Shown here: positions 34,768-43,611 of the stretch, piece by piece
Position numbering within the stretch: position 1 is the first letter of the stretch
How the letters are laid out: every line of letters begins with the position of its first letter
NCBI RefSeq assembly: GCF_022538115.1
Contig: NZ_JAKZAL010000019.1
Coordinates: forward strand, 37,549 to 101,548
Length of the DNA stretch: 64,000 nt
Reading direction: 5' to 3'
Source of the DNA: Cognataquiflexum rubidum
Lineage (GTDB): Bacteria; Bacteroidota; Bacteroidia; Cytophagales; Cyclobacteriaceae
Translations under genes and position numbers: made by a program
The notes under the pieces: generated by a model
Database searches by the model: none
The model's input: the letters and a program-made list of their open reading frames with translations, nothing else
What the model was told of the DNA's origin: nothing

Positions 34768-34838
34768 GAGGTAAAACCAAGAAATAATTTTCACTGGTTT
34801 TGGCTATATTGACCTTAATAAAATATTATATTCCAGAA

Positions 34839-36782
34839 ATGAAAAGAATTTTTTCCCTTCTGTTTTATTTGATCACTCTCCAGATAGAGGCTCAGCTATT
34901 CTATAGAAATGGGGAAATTGGGTATCTCCAGGTTTTTGTCGATACAGATGATTTTGGGGCAGAATACCTAGATCGGCTAGAATCTGACCTCAAAGAAATC
35001 AAAGTGGATACACTTAGGGTCAAAGTCATGAATGATCTCGGGTACTTTTACCACACCAGAAATCTAAAAAAATCCATGTCCATCATCACCCAGGGATTGG
35101 AGGAGGCAAGGCTGATGGACGACAAATATTGGGAGGGAAGGCTGCAGGTTTCCCAAGGAGCCATCTTGCTCAGAATGGATGAGTTGGACTGGGCAGAGAT
35201 TGTACTCAAAAGTGCCATCGAAAAGATCCCTGAAAAGGAAAGCTGGCTTCTTTACACCAACTTGGGTTATGTTTTTGAAAGAAGGGGAAACCTTGGAGAA
35301 GCATTTGAATATGCCGCCAAAACATTGAAAATAGGAGAAAAATACAGGGATGAAAAGGCAATTGCCATGGCTTATTCTGATATGAGCAATCTCTTCTGGA
35401 AACAGGAGAAATATGAAATAGGCTTGGAATATGGATTGAAGTCTTTGGGGATTTTTGAAAAAAGAAACCTGAAAGACCTTGATTATGACTTTACACTCCA
35501 TGTGGTGGGCAACAATCTGATCGAACTCCAGAGGTTTGATGAAGCCCGGGGATATTTTATGGAATCAATCGCTATCGGAGAGAAATATGGGTTTTACAAT
35601 AACCTGAGCGATGCCTACATTTCGCTATCGGATTTATACAATAAGTCCGGGGATTATCTTGAAGCTGAAAAATCAGGATTGGAAGCTTTGAAATATGCCG
35701 AATTGTTGGAAAATGATTTTATGATAATGCGGTCCTTGCTTTCTTTGGGCAAATCCAACAACAGCATAGGCCATTTCCCCCATGCCGTCGAGTTTTTGGA
35801 AAAAAGCATTCTTGTCGCCTCCAATGACTTCGGGGATAAATATTACCTCGGACTTGTATACAATGAATTGAGCAAGGCATACGAAGGGGAAAAAAGGTTT
35901 GCAAAAGCTCTGGAAGCCAACAGAAAGTATGATGAACTCAAACAAAGTGTATTTACCACTGAGGCGGATCAGAGGATTTCCCAATTGCAGACCGAAATGA
36001 ATGTCTCCCAAAAAGAGAACACCATCAACCTGCAGCAGGCAAGGTTAGAAAAACATAAAATCCTTCAGACCTTCATCCTGACACTTTCCGGACTTTTGGT
36101 GGTCATTCTTGTCATTCTTTTTATCGTAATGAGGCGACGAAAAAATTATAACCTGCTTTTGGAAAAACAGAATCTCGAAAAGGAATATTTATTGAAAGAA
36201 ATCCACCACCGTGTCAAAAACAACCTGGAGACAATTTCCAGTCTCCTTGCCCTGCAGACTGCCAAGATTGAAAACAAAGAATTTCAAAGTATCATGGAAC
36301 AAACCCAAAACAGGGTTCATAGTATCGGATTGATCCATCAGAAACTGTATCAGGGAAAAGACATCAAATCAATAGAAATGAAGGATTTTTTCTTGACATT
36401 GGGTGAGTACATCATAGATACCTTCAATGCCTCAAACCGAATTGAGCTTCATTGCGAAATGGAACCCCTGGGCTTGGATATAGATCGGGCAATTCCTATC
36501 GGATTGATTGTCAATGAATTGCTATCAAACTCCCTTAAATATGCTTTTCCGAATGGGGACAAAGGGAAAATCAAAGTCTCCCTTTCGGAAAAAAATTCCT
36601 ATCTTATTCTTCACTTTTCCGACAACGGAATAGGTATTGGAGAAAAACCGGAAATCCGTGGATCAGGATTCGGCACTCAATTGATCAGTCTGCTGACCCG
36701 CCAACTTGACGGAAAAATGACTTTATTTACCAATTCAGGAACAGAAATCTTCTTTGAATTCCAAACCCAAAAAGCAGCATGA
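34839..36782 (+). CDS. TPR-containing sensor histidine kinase (HisKA_2 type)
   Basis: A 647-residue kinase starting with a signal-like hydrophobic stretch (1-19). Residues about 40-400 are tandem TPR helices (for example AYSDMSNLFWKQEKYEIGLEY), probably periplasmic. One transmembrane helix follows (TFILTLSGLLVVILVILFIV), then a coiled stretch. The HisKA_2 domain carries IHHRVKNN with the phospho-histidine at residue 456 or 457. The HATPase domain has NELLSNSLKYA, DNGIGIG and GSGFGTQL. ATG 34839 is used; the TTG 39 nt upstream lacks a signal-type n-region. It overlaps the regulator gene by 4 nt and would phosphorylate it. The TPR region probably senses a protein or peptide. Confidence 0.9.
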   Translation: MKRIFSLLFYLITLQIEAQLFYRNGEIGYLQVFVDTDDFGAEYLDRLESDLKEIKVDTLRVKVMNDLGYFYHTRNLKKSMSIITQGLEEARLMDDKYWEGRLQVSQGAILLRMDELDWAEIVLKSAIEKIPEKESWLLYTNLGYVFERRGNLGEAFEYAAKTLKIGEKYRDEKAIAMAYSDMSNLFWKQEKYEIGLEYGLKSLGIFEKRNLKDLDYDFTLHVVGNNLIELQRFDEARGYFMESIAIGEKYGFYNNLSDAYISLSDLYNKSGDYLEAEKSGLEALKYAELLENDFMIMRSLLSLGKSNNSIGHFPHAVEFLEKSILVASNDFGDKYYLGLVYNELSKAYEGEKRFAKALEANRKYDELKQSVFTTEADQRISQLQTEMNVSQKENTINLQQARLEKHKILQTFILTLSGLLVVILVILFIVMRRRKNYNLLLEKQNLEKEYLLKEIHHRVKNNLETISSLLALQTAKIENKEFQSIMEQTQNRVHSIGLIHQKLYQGKDIKSIEMKDFFLTLGEYIIDTFNASNRIELHCEMEPLGLDIDRAIPIGLIVNELLSNSLKYAFPNGDKGKIKVSLSEKNSYLILHFSDNGIGIGEKPEIRGSGFGTQLISLLTRQLDGKMTLFTNSGTEIFFEFQTQKAA

Positions 36783-37513
36783 ACCATACCACCCGAATTT
36801 TAATTGTAGAAGATGACATGATTATAGCAGCCAACATTGGTTTGCAGCTCAGCAATCTGGGATATGAAGTAACCGGACTGGAATCAAGAGGAGAAGAGGC
36901 AGTGCATCATGCTTTGGAAAACAAACCGGACATCATATTGATGGATATACAGTTAAAGGGCAAAATGAGTGGCATAGATGCAGCAAAAGCCATCAAAAAG
37001 TTTATCGACATCCCCGTGATTTACCTGACGGCCAATGTGGATGATGCGAGTTTCACAAAGGCAAAAGAAACACATCCTTTTGCTTTTATCGCAAAACCAT
37101 TCAAGAAACTAGACCTTGAGAGAACCATTGCTTTGGTAGAGGAAAAAATCAAAGAGAAAAATCAGGAAATCCTATCCAATGAAACTTCATTTGAATACCA
37201 GGAAGATAGGATTTTTATCAGAAGCCAAAATAAACTAATCAAAGTCTTATTGGATGAAATCCTTTACATCGAGGCCGAAAGGAACTACTGTAACATATTT
37301 CTATCTAACCTCACATATTTGATTGTCAGTCCGTTAAGCAAACTTTGTGAAAAAATGGACCAAAAAAGTTTCATCAGAATCCACAGGTCCTACGTGGTCA
37401 ATTTCTCAAAACTTGATGCAGTTGCTGATTCACATGTGGAAATTCAGGGCAAATTGATTCCGGTAGGAAAACAGTTTAAAGAAGACCTGCACCGGTTATT
37501 GAATAAGGTTTAA
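36779..37513 (+). CDS. LytTR-family response regulator
   Basis: A 244-residue two-domain regulator. The receiver domain (5-120) has the acidic pair E11/D12, phospho-acceptor D56 (LMDIQL), T84 and K106 (IAKPFK). The LytTR DNA-binding domain (150-244) contains ILYIEAERNYCNIFL, SPLSKLCEKM and FIRIHRSYVVNF, the family's typical signature. LytTR proteins usually bind two direct repeats about 21 bp apart. That matches the spacing in the sites found at 29789, 30823, 33398 and 34721. It is translationally coupled to the kinase (ATGA overlap). Confidence 0.93.
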   Translation: MNHTTRILIVEDDMIIAANIGLQLSNLGYEVTGLESRGEEAVHHALENKPDIILMDIQLKGKMSGIDAAKAIKKFIDIPVIYLTANVDDASFTKAKETHPFAFIAKPFKKLDLERTIALVEEKIKEKNQEILSNETSFEYQEDRIFIRSQNKLIKVLLDEILYIEAERNYCNIFLSNLTYLIVSPLSKLCEKMDQKSFIRIHRSYVVNFSKLDAVADSHVEIQGKLIPVGKQFKEDLHRLLNKV

Positions 37514-37525
37514 GAAATTCACTTT

Positions 37526-38287
37526 TTAACCTGCTGCCAAAATCCCCCCGTCAATTGTAAAAGCACTTCCTGTAATCCAGGAAGAGTCGTCACAGGCTAG
37601 AAAAAGCGCAAGTTTGGAAATGTCTGCCGGTAAGCCTAATCTTTTGAGCAAAGTAGCTTTTCCTGCATTGGCCACTGCTTGGGCGGGGTCAGGAAATGCA
37701 ACAGCAGAAGCATGGATGAAAGGCGTATCTACGGGACCGGGACACATTGTATTGATACGGACCGTGGGACCATAATCCACTGCCACCTGTTTGGCCAATG
37801 CCAATAAAGCTGCTTTGGAAGCACAATAGGCAGGATGGTTTGGAAATGATTTGTAGGCTGCGATGGAAGAATTGACCACAACAGCTGCAGATGGCCTTTT
37901 GAGCATTTCTGGCAAGGCGAATTTCAAAAGATAAAAGACCGAATCCACATTGGTTCTGAATGTAATGTCCCAATCTGAGGGCTCCAATTCCGTCACTGAA
38001 CCCAACCCAAGCATTCCGGCATTGGTCACCAATCCATCCAATTGTCCAAATGACTTAATTGCCAATTCGACCAACTGCTGATTGTAATCCATATCTCCGA
38101 CATCCCCGGCTAAAAATTCAGCCTTTCCACCATTTTCTTCTATTTCTTCTGATAAATTCTTTCCTCTGGATTCATCCCTCCCACTCAGGACCAGGTTTGC
38201 ACCTTCTTTGGCAAAATCCAATGCAATGGCCCTTCCCATTCCACTTGTAGCCCCTGTGATGATAAATGTTTTTTGATGGAGTTTCAT
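37526..38287 (-). CDS. SDR-family oxidoreductase
   Basis: A 253-residue classical short-chain dehydrogenase/reductase. TGATSGMGRAIAL (12-24) binds the dinucleotide. NAGMLG, VVNSSIAAYKS (catalytic Ser) and YCASK (catalytic Tyr and Lys) follow, with a closing FTIDGG. R42 in LSGRDES suggests NADP(H) preference. The substrate is unknown. The gene converges on the LytTR regulator gene with only 12 nt between the stop codons. It has its own AT-rich upstream region facing the oxidoreductase operon. Confidence 0.88.
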   Translation of the reverse strand: MKLHQKTFIITGATSGMGRAIALDFAKEGANLVLSGRDESRGKNLSEEIEENGGKAEFLAGDVGDMDYNQQLVELAIKSFGQLDGLVTNAGMLGLGSVTELEPSDWDITFRTNVDSVFYLLKFALPEMLKRPSAAVVVNSSIAAYKSFPNHPAYCASKAALLALAKQVAVDYGPTVRINTMCPGPVDTPFIHASAVAFPDPAQAVANAGKATLLKRLGLPADISKLALFLACDDSSWITGSAFTIDGGILAAG

Positions 38288-38481
38288 GGCTAAGTTCCTA
38301 TGTCTGATGTTTGATAAACTAAATCAAAAATATGCGTGATTTTGTATATTTAACAACCACCAAAATAAATTATAATTTTATATCTATAGTATCTGTATTA
38401 AATTCTGAAATTTCTTAGCTTTAAGAAGCTTTGCCTTTTTTCATCAAAAATCAGGTAAGTGACATCAAACCCATTTTAACC

Positions 38482-40287
38482 ATGAAGCCTACCAATACCA
38501 AAGACCCCGAATACTACCATAAGGTAGTGGATTGCCAATATGCCTGCCCTGCCCACACCCCTGTACCTGAGTATATCAGACTTATCGCTGCTGAAAGATT
38601 CACTGAAGCCTATATGGTCAACTGGGAATCCAATGTTTTTCCGGGTGTCCTCGGACGAACCTGTGACCGTCCTTGTGAACCTGCTTGCCGCAGGGTAAGG
38701 GTTGAAGAAGAACCGGTCGCCATCTGCAGGCTTAAAAGAGTGGCCGCAGACAACAAAGGCGATGTCAAACAGCACATGCCGCAAGGTCCATTACCATCCA
38801 ATGGAAAAAAAATCGCCCTGATCGGCGGTGGCCCGGCTTCACTCACAGTAGCAAGAGATTTGGCCCCTCTGGGATATGAAATCCACCTTTTTGACGAACA
38901 GAAGGCAGGCGGAGGAATGATGCGCAGTCAGATACCTTCCTTCAGACTTCCTGAAGAAGTGCTCAATGAAGAGGTGAATTTCATACTTGACCTTGGGATC
39001 CATACCCAATTCCTGACTTATGTCAAGAGTTTGAAAGATGTTTTGGAGGGTGGATATGATGCGGTTTTTGTTGGGACGGGAGCCCCAAAAGGAAGAGACC
39101 TTCCAAAATTGCCCGGAAGAAAAGAAGCTGATAAAAATATCCATATCGGGATAGAATGGTTGGCAGGAGTTGCATTCGAACACACCAAATCCATAGCCCA
39201 AAAAGTCATTGTACTTGGTGGTGGCAACACGGCCATGGACTGTTGCAGGACATCAAGGAGATTGGGAGGGAAAGAAGTCAAAGTGGTAGTCCGTAGCCCA
39301 TTTGACGAGATGAAAGCCTCTCCTTGGGAAAAAGAAGATGCCCTTCATGAGGACATCAATATCATTGATAACCACGTTCCACTGAGTTTTGAAGTCAAAG
39401 ACGGAAAACTCATCGGGATGAAATTCCAGAAGGTAAAACCCGTCTATGACGAAAACGGCAAAAGGCAACTTCTTCCAACGGAAGAAGATGATGTTTTCAT
39501 TGAAGCAGATGAAGTATTGATTGCAATAGGCCAGGAAAACAGTTTCCCTTGGATAGAAAGAAACATAGGGCTGGAATTTGACCAATGGGGAATGCCTGTG
39601 GTGGATGAAACGACTTTCCAATCCACCAACCCCAAAGTATTCTTTGGCGGTGACTCCGCCTTCGGTCCAAAAAATGTCATCACGGCAGTTGCCCATGGCC
39701 ATCATGCTGCAGTATCGATCCACCTGTTTTGTGAAGGATTGGATGTATATGACAGACCTTCTCCCTACACCAACCTTGTCAGCCAAAAGATGGGTATCCA
39801 TGAGTGGAGTTATGACAGCAGTGTCGCAATTGACCAAAGGTACATCGTACCCCAAGCCAAGAAATCCCAAACCCTCAAAGACAGAAAGAAAGAAGTTGAA
39901 TTGGGTTTTGATATCGCAACAGCTTACAAAGAAACCCAAAGATGCCTCAACTGCGATGCGCAGACGGTTTTTACAGAAGACAGGTGTATCGAATGTGATG
40001 CCTGCATGGATGTCTGCCCAACTTCCTGTATCACTTTTACGGTCAATGCAGAAGAACCCGAACTAAGGCAAAATCTCTTGGTTCCTGCAGAAAATCTAAC
40101 CCAGGATTTATTGGTTTCCAAGGAATTAAAAACAGGACGTGTCATGGTCAAAGATGAAGATGTATGCCTGCACTGTGGACTTTGTGCAGAAAGGTGCCCA
40201 ACCTCAGCATGGGATATGCAAAAATTCCTATACAACACGACCAAAGCCAATCAAATGATCACCCCGTTACCCCTTATAGAGAAATGA
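38482..40287 (+). CDS. GltD-like FAD/NADPH oxidoreductase with ferredoxin domain
   Basis: A 601-residue flavo-iron-sulfur protein of the glutamate-synthase beta / dihydropyrimidine-dehydrogenase N-terminal type. An N-terminal 4Fe-4S region has CQYAC and CDRPCEPACR. FAD binding is ALIGGGPASLTVARDLAP, NAD(P) binding is VIVLGGGNTAMDCCR, and GGDSAFGP closes the flavin site. The C-terminus has two 4Fe-4S clusters, CIECDACMDVCP and CLHCGLCAERCP. The protein can move electrons between NADPH and a ferredoxin-like chain. The following gene starts inside its stop codon (ATGA). ATG 38482 is used; the TTG at 38431 extends the frame without homology. Confidence 0.9.
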   Translation: MKPTNTKDPEYYHKVVDCQYACPAHTPVPEYIRLIAAERFTEAYMVNWESNVFPGVLGRTCDRPCEPACRRVRVEEEPVAICRLKRVAADNKGDVKQHMPQGPLPSNGKKIALIGGGPASLTVARDLAPLGYEIHLFDEQKAGGGMMRSQIPSFRLPEEVLNEEVNFILDLGIHTQFLTYVKSLKDVLEGGYDAVFVGTGAPKGRDLPKLPGRKEADKNIHIGIEWLAGVAFEHTKSIAQKVIVLGGGNTAMDCCRTSRRLGGKEVKVVVRSPFDEMKASPWEKEDALHEDINIIDNHVPLSFEVKDGKLIGMKFQKVKPVYDENGKRQLLPTEEDDVFIEADEVLIAIGQENSFPWIERNIGLEFDQWGMPVVDETTFQSTNPKVFFGGDSAFGPKNVITAVAHGHHAAVSIHLFCEGLDVYDRPSPYTNLVSQKMGIHEWSYDSSVAIDQRYIVPQAKKSQTLKDRKKEVELGFDIATAYKETQRCLNCDAQTVFTEDRCIECDACMDVCPTSCITFTVNAEEPELRQNLLVPAENLTQDLLVSKELKTGRVMVKDEDVCLHCGLCAERCPTSAWDMQKFLYNTTKANQMITPLPLIEK

Positions 40288-42122
40288 CAAAAGCAGTCAA
40301 TGATTTTATCATCCGGTTTGCCAATGTGAACGGCACCGGATCGGCGAGCGCCAACTACCTGTTTGCCAAAGCCATTTTCCGAATGGGAATACCGGTTACT
40401 CCAAAAAACATTTTTCCTTCCAACATTCAGGGACTTCCTACCTGGTATGAAGTGCGTGTCAGTGAAAAGGGATATCTCGGGAGAAGGGAAGGTATCGATA
40501 TTTTGGTTTCTGTCAATCCCCAAAGCATGGCACAGGATGTGAAAAGTGTCAAGCCAGGCGGTTATTTTATGTATGACAGTACCAAAAAACTCCCTGCACC
40601 CTACTTCAGAGAAGACATCCACTATCTCGGTGTTCCTATGATGGAAATGTCAAACGAGGCATTTTCAGATCCAAGGAAAAGGCAACTCCTTAAAAACATC
40701 ATCTATGTAGGAGCTTTGGCCAAGTTGTTAAACATGGATTATTCCGAAATCGAAAAATTGGTCGGAGAACAATTTGAAGGCAAAAAGCAACTGATAGACG
40801 CCAATATCCAAGCTCTGAAACTTGGAATGGATTATGTCGATGCAAATTTCGAGTACCCTTTAAACTTCCATCTTGAAAGAAGGAACCTCATCAAAGACAA
40901 AATTCTCGTTGACGGGAACACTGCCTGTGGCCTTGGAGCGGTCTATGGAGGTGCCACTGTCATGGCATGGTATCCGATCACGCCATCCACTTCGGTGGCG
41001 GAGGCGTTTGAGCATTATTGTGAAGAATACAGGACCGATCCTGAAACAGGCGAGAAAAAATTTGCCATCATCCAAGCTGAAGATGAACTTGCCGCTATGG
41101 GGATGGTCATCGGAGCCAACTGGAACGGTGCAAGGGGATTTACAGCAACAAGCGGTCCCGGAGTCTCTTTGATGAATGAGTTTCTAGGTTTGGCTTACTT
41201 TGCGGAGGTACCTGCTGTCCTTGTGGATGTCCAAAGAACAGGCCCAAGTACAGGCATGCCCACGAGAACACAACAATCGGACATTCTCCTCGCTGCTTAT
41301 GCTTCTCACGGTGATACCAAACATGTCTTGGTTTTCCCCGCTACTCCGCATGAATGCTTTGAGATGACATCCGAAAGTTTTGACCTTGCCGAGCGCCTGC
41401 AGACACCAATCATGGTCATGACAGACCTTGACCTTGGAATGAATGACCACATCAGTGAGCCTTTTCATTGGGATCAAAAAAGAAAATATGACCGGGGAAA
41501 GGTACTCAATGCGGAGGAGTTGGAGCATATCGGGCGATTTGGTAGATACCTTGACGTGGATGGTGACGGCATTCCTTTCAGGACCTATCCGGGCACGCAT
41601 CCTACCAAAGGCTCTTTCTTTACCAGAGGAACTTCACGGGATGAATACGCTGCCTATACCGAAGATGGTGCTGCCTACAAAAGAAACATGGACCGATTGA
41701 TGGTCAAATGGGAAACGGCGAAGAAAATCGTTCCGAAAGCCCATTTGTACCAAAAGGAAAACAAGTCAGAAATCGGGATTTTATTTTATGGAACATCCAC
41801 TTTTTCGGCAGAGGAAGCTAAAGACATTTTGGAAGAAAATGGAATCATAGTAGATGCGATCCGGATCAAAGCTTTCCCTTTTGGGGAAGAGGTGGTTCAA
41901 TTCATCCATTCCCATTCGACTGTTTTTGTCATAGAGCAAAACCGGGATGCCCAATTGCGCAGCATGATGATCATGGAACTTGAAACCAATCCGGCCAAAT
42001 TGATCCCTGTTTTGAATTATGATGGTATGCCGATCACGGCTGATGCCATCAAAAACCAGATTTTAAAGCATTTAAACCTAGAAAATACCCAACACCATGA
42101 GTTATCTAAAACCGCTCTTTAG
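40284..42122 (+). CDS. 2-oxoacid:ferredoxin oxidoreductase, alpha subunit (gamma-alpha fusion)
   Basis: A 612-residue subunit. Residues 1-190 are the gamma domain (GTGSASANYLFAKAIFRMGI). Residues 205-610 hold the pyrimidine-binding and transketolase-C-like domains of the alpha part (GNTACGLGAVYGGATVMAWY, then YPITPSTSVAE and SGPGVSLMNEFLGLAYF). It resembles KorA/PorA of 2-oxoglutarate or pyruvate:ferredoxin oxidoreductases. Start chosen at the ATG inside the preceding stop codon; an upstream frame from 40164 overlaps the flavoprotein gene. It works with the beta subunit encoded 26 nt into its own 3' end. Reaction: 2-oxoacid + CoA + oxidised ferredoxin to acyl-CoA + CO2. Confidence 0.9.
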   Translation: MTKAVNDFIIRFANVNGTGSASANYLFAKAIFRMGIPVTPKNIFPSNIQGLPTWYEVRVSEKGYLGRREGIDILVSVNPQSMAQDVKSVKPGGYFMYDSTKKLPAPYFREDIHYLGVPMMEMSNEAFSDPRKRQLLKNIIYVGALAKLLNMDYSEIEKLVGEQFEGKKQLIDANIQALKLGMDYVDANFEYPLNFHLERRNLIKDKILVDGNTACGLGAVYGGATVMAWYPITPSTSVAEAFEHYCEEYRTDPETGEKKFAIIQAEDELAAMGMVIGANWNGARGFTATSGPGVSLMNEFLGLAYFAEVPAVLVDVQRTGPSTGMPTRTQQSDILLAAYASHGDTKHVLVFPATPHECFEMTSESFDLAERLQTPIMVMTDLDLGMNDHISEPFHWDQKRKYDRGKVLNAEELEHIGRFGRYLDVDGDGIPFRTYPGTHPTKGSFFTRGTSRDEYAAYTEDGAAYKRNMDRLMVKWETAKKIVPKAHLYQKENKSEIGILFYGTSTFSAEEAKDILEENGIIVDAIRIKAFPFGEEVVQFIHSHSTVFVIEQNRDAQLRSMMIMELETNPAKLIPVLNYDGMPITADAIKNQILKHLNLENTQHHELSKTAL

Positions 42123-43149
42123 ACATCCGAAACTTCCGAAAAACAAACTTGGATATACCCAAAAGGAATATGAAGGCTCACTCTCTACACTCTGTGCAGG
42201 ATGTGGACACGACAGTATCAGCGCAGCCATCGTGCAGGCTTGCTTTGAAATGTCTGTAGAACCACATAAAGTGGCCAAGATCTCCGGAATCGGTTGTTCA
42301 TCCAAAACACCTACCTACTTTTTGGGTAATTCTCATGGTTTCAATTCTGTCCACGGCAGAATGCCTTCCGTCGCTACCGGTGCGAGCATGGCGAATAAGG
42401 ACATGGTGTATTTTGGAGTTTCAGGGGACGGGGATTCAGCCTCTATTGGAATGGGACAGTTTGTCCATGTCATCCGGCGAAATCTGAATATGGTCTATAT
42501 CGTGATGAACAACGGCTGCTATGGCTTGACCAAAGGACAGGATTCTGCCACTGCAGATCAGGGTTCGCGAAGCAAAGCCGGTTCAGTCAATCCATTTCAA
42601 GCTATCGACCTAGCGAGTTTGGCGATAGAATTGGGAGCAACCTTTGTGGCTCAGAGTTTTAGCGGAGACAAGCAACAATTGGTTCCGCTTATCAAGGCTG
42701 CCATGCACCATAAAGGTTTTGCCTTTCTCAATGTGATTTCTCCTTGTGTGACTTTCAACAACAATCCCGGTTCTACCAAATCCTACGACTATGTGAGGGA
42801 ACATATTGAAGCTACCTCGACATTGGACTTTGTGCCTGAAATGCCCGAAATCAAAACCAATTATGAGAAAGGTAAATCCACCAGAGTGGCCATGCACGAT
42901 GGCACCTTGATCCAACTGAATAAATTGGCAACAGATTGGAATCCCGAAGACAGGGTTTCAGTAGCCAATGCCCTTCAGCATGCTAGAACAAAAAATGAAA
43001 TCCTGACAGGCTTACTCTATGTCAATACCGAATGGAAAGACCTTCACGGCACATTAAGCACCTGCAGCACACCCTTGAATAAACTGAAAGAAGCCGAACT
43101 TTGTCCGGGAACGGAGGCTTTGAAGGAGATCAATGCGGGGTATAGGTGA
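42097..43149 (+). CDS. 2-oxoacid:ferredoxin oxidoreductase, beta subunit (TPP-binding)
   Basis: A 350-residue thiamine-diphosphate-binding subunit (KorB/PorB-like). CAGCGHDSISAAI gives two cysteines of the cluster motif, ISGIGCSSKTP a third ligand. The TPP/Mg motif is GVSGDGDSASIGMGQFVHV...MNNGCYGLTKGQ. It lacks a separate ferredoxin domain; the flavoprotein two genes upstream carries those clusters and probably replaces it. The overlap of 26 nt with the alpha gene implies coupled translation. Specificity for pyruvate or 2-oxoglutarate cannot be read from sequence alone. Confidence 0.9.
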   Translation: MSYLKPLFRHPKLPKNKLGYTQKEYEGSLSTLCAGCGHDSISAAIVQACFEMSVEPHKVAKISGIGCSSKTPTYFLGNSHGFNSVHGRMPSVATGASMANKDMVYFGVSGDGDSASIGMGQFVHVIRRNLNMVYIVMNNGCYGLTKGQDSATADQGSRSKAGSVNPFQAIDLASLAIELGATFVAQSFSGDKQQLVPLIKAAMHHKGFAFLNVISPCVTFNNNPGSTKSYDYVREHIEATSTLDFVPEMPEIKTNYEKGKSTRVAMHDGTLIQLNKLATDWNPEDRVSVANALQHARTKNEILTGLLYVNTEWKDLHGTLSTCSTPLNKLKEAELCPGTEALKEINAGYR

Positions 43150-43370
43150 AAGAGTACATGCGCCTCCACTACATTTCTTGGAAGGAAAATCCTTGGTTTT
43201 GGGATGGAAGACCGAAGACGGAAGACGGATGTAACGGGCAATTAGCAATTTTATCAAAAACTATCTAGATAGGCTTGGTATTTAGAAATGCCAATATTAT
43301 GGGTCTTGGTTGTCTTTTTGAATACAATTGGATCGGAGGCAGGATGTTAAAATGTTGGTATAAAAGTTAC

Positions 43371-43571
43371 AGCACTGAAGGTGCGAAATACCTTAGCGAT
43401 GGGTGCAGCCCATCGTAATAGCAAGAAATGTTCGGAAAAGCCCTGAAAGGGCGAAATATCTCTAAGGACAAGAAAGGAAATGATCCCGCCCTTTCAGGGC
43501 TTGAGGTAATTATCTAATGAATTATGGATGGGCTTCACACCCATCCCTTTGTTATTTTGCCCTTTCAGGTC
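43371..43571. repeat. Cluster of REP-like palindromes (CCCTGAAAGGGC type)
   Basis: At least five short hairpins occur in 200 bp: GCACTGAAGGTGC, CGATGGGTGCAGCCCATCG, GCCCTGAAAGGGC, CGCCCTTTCAGGGC and GGATGGGCTTCACACCCATCC. The last half-copy is GCCCTTTCAGG. Inverted and direct copies alternate. No gene is present in 43150-43611; bases 43150-43370 show nothing else. Confidence 0.65.
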
Positions 43572-43611
43572 TGATTTGAATGATTTGGAATTCGATAAGT
43601 TTGTAGATTTC

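Noticed and set aside
38839..39939. Long reading frames antisense to the flavo-Fe-S gene (for example a 228-codon frame at 39253-39939)
   Set aside because: The + strand frame has clear FAD, NAD and Fe-S motifs; the antisense frames have no domain and reflect codon bias.
40164..40283. 40-residue N-terminal extension of the KorA-like protein
   Set aside because: It overlaps the ferredoxin domain coding sequence; the ATGA-coupled start at 40284 matches the gamma-domain N-terminus.
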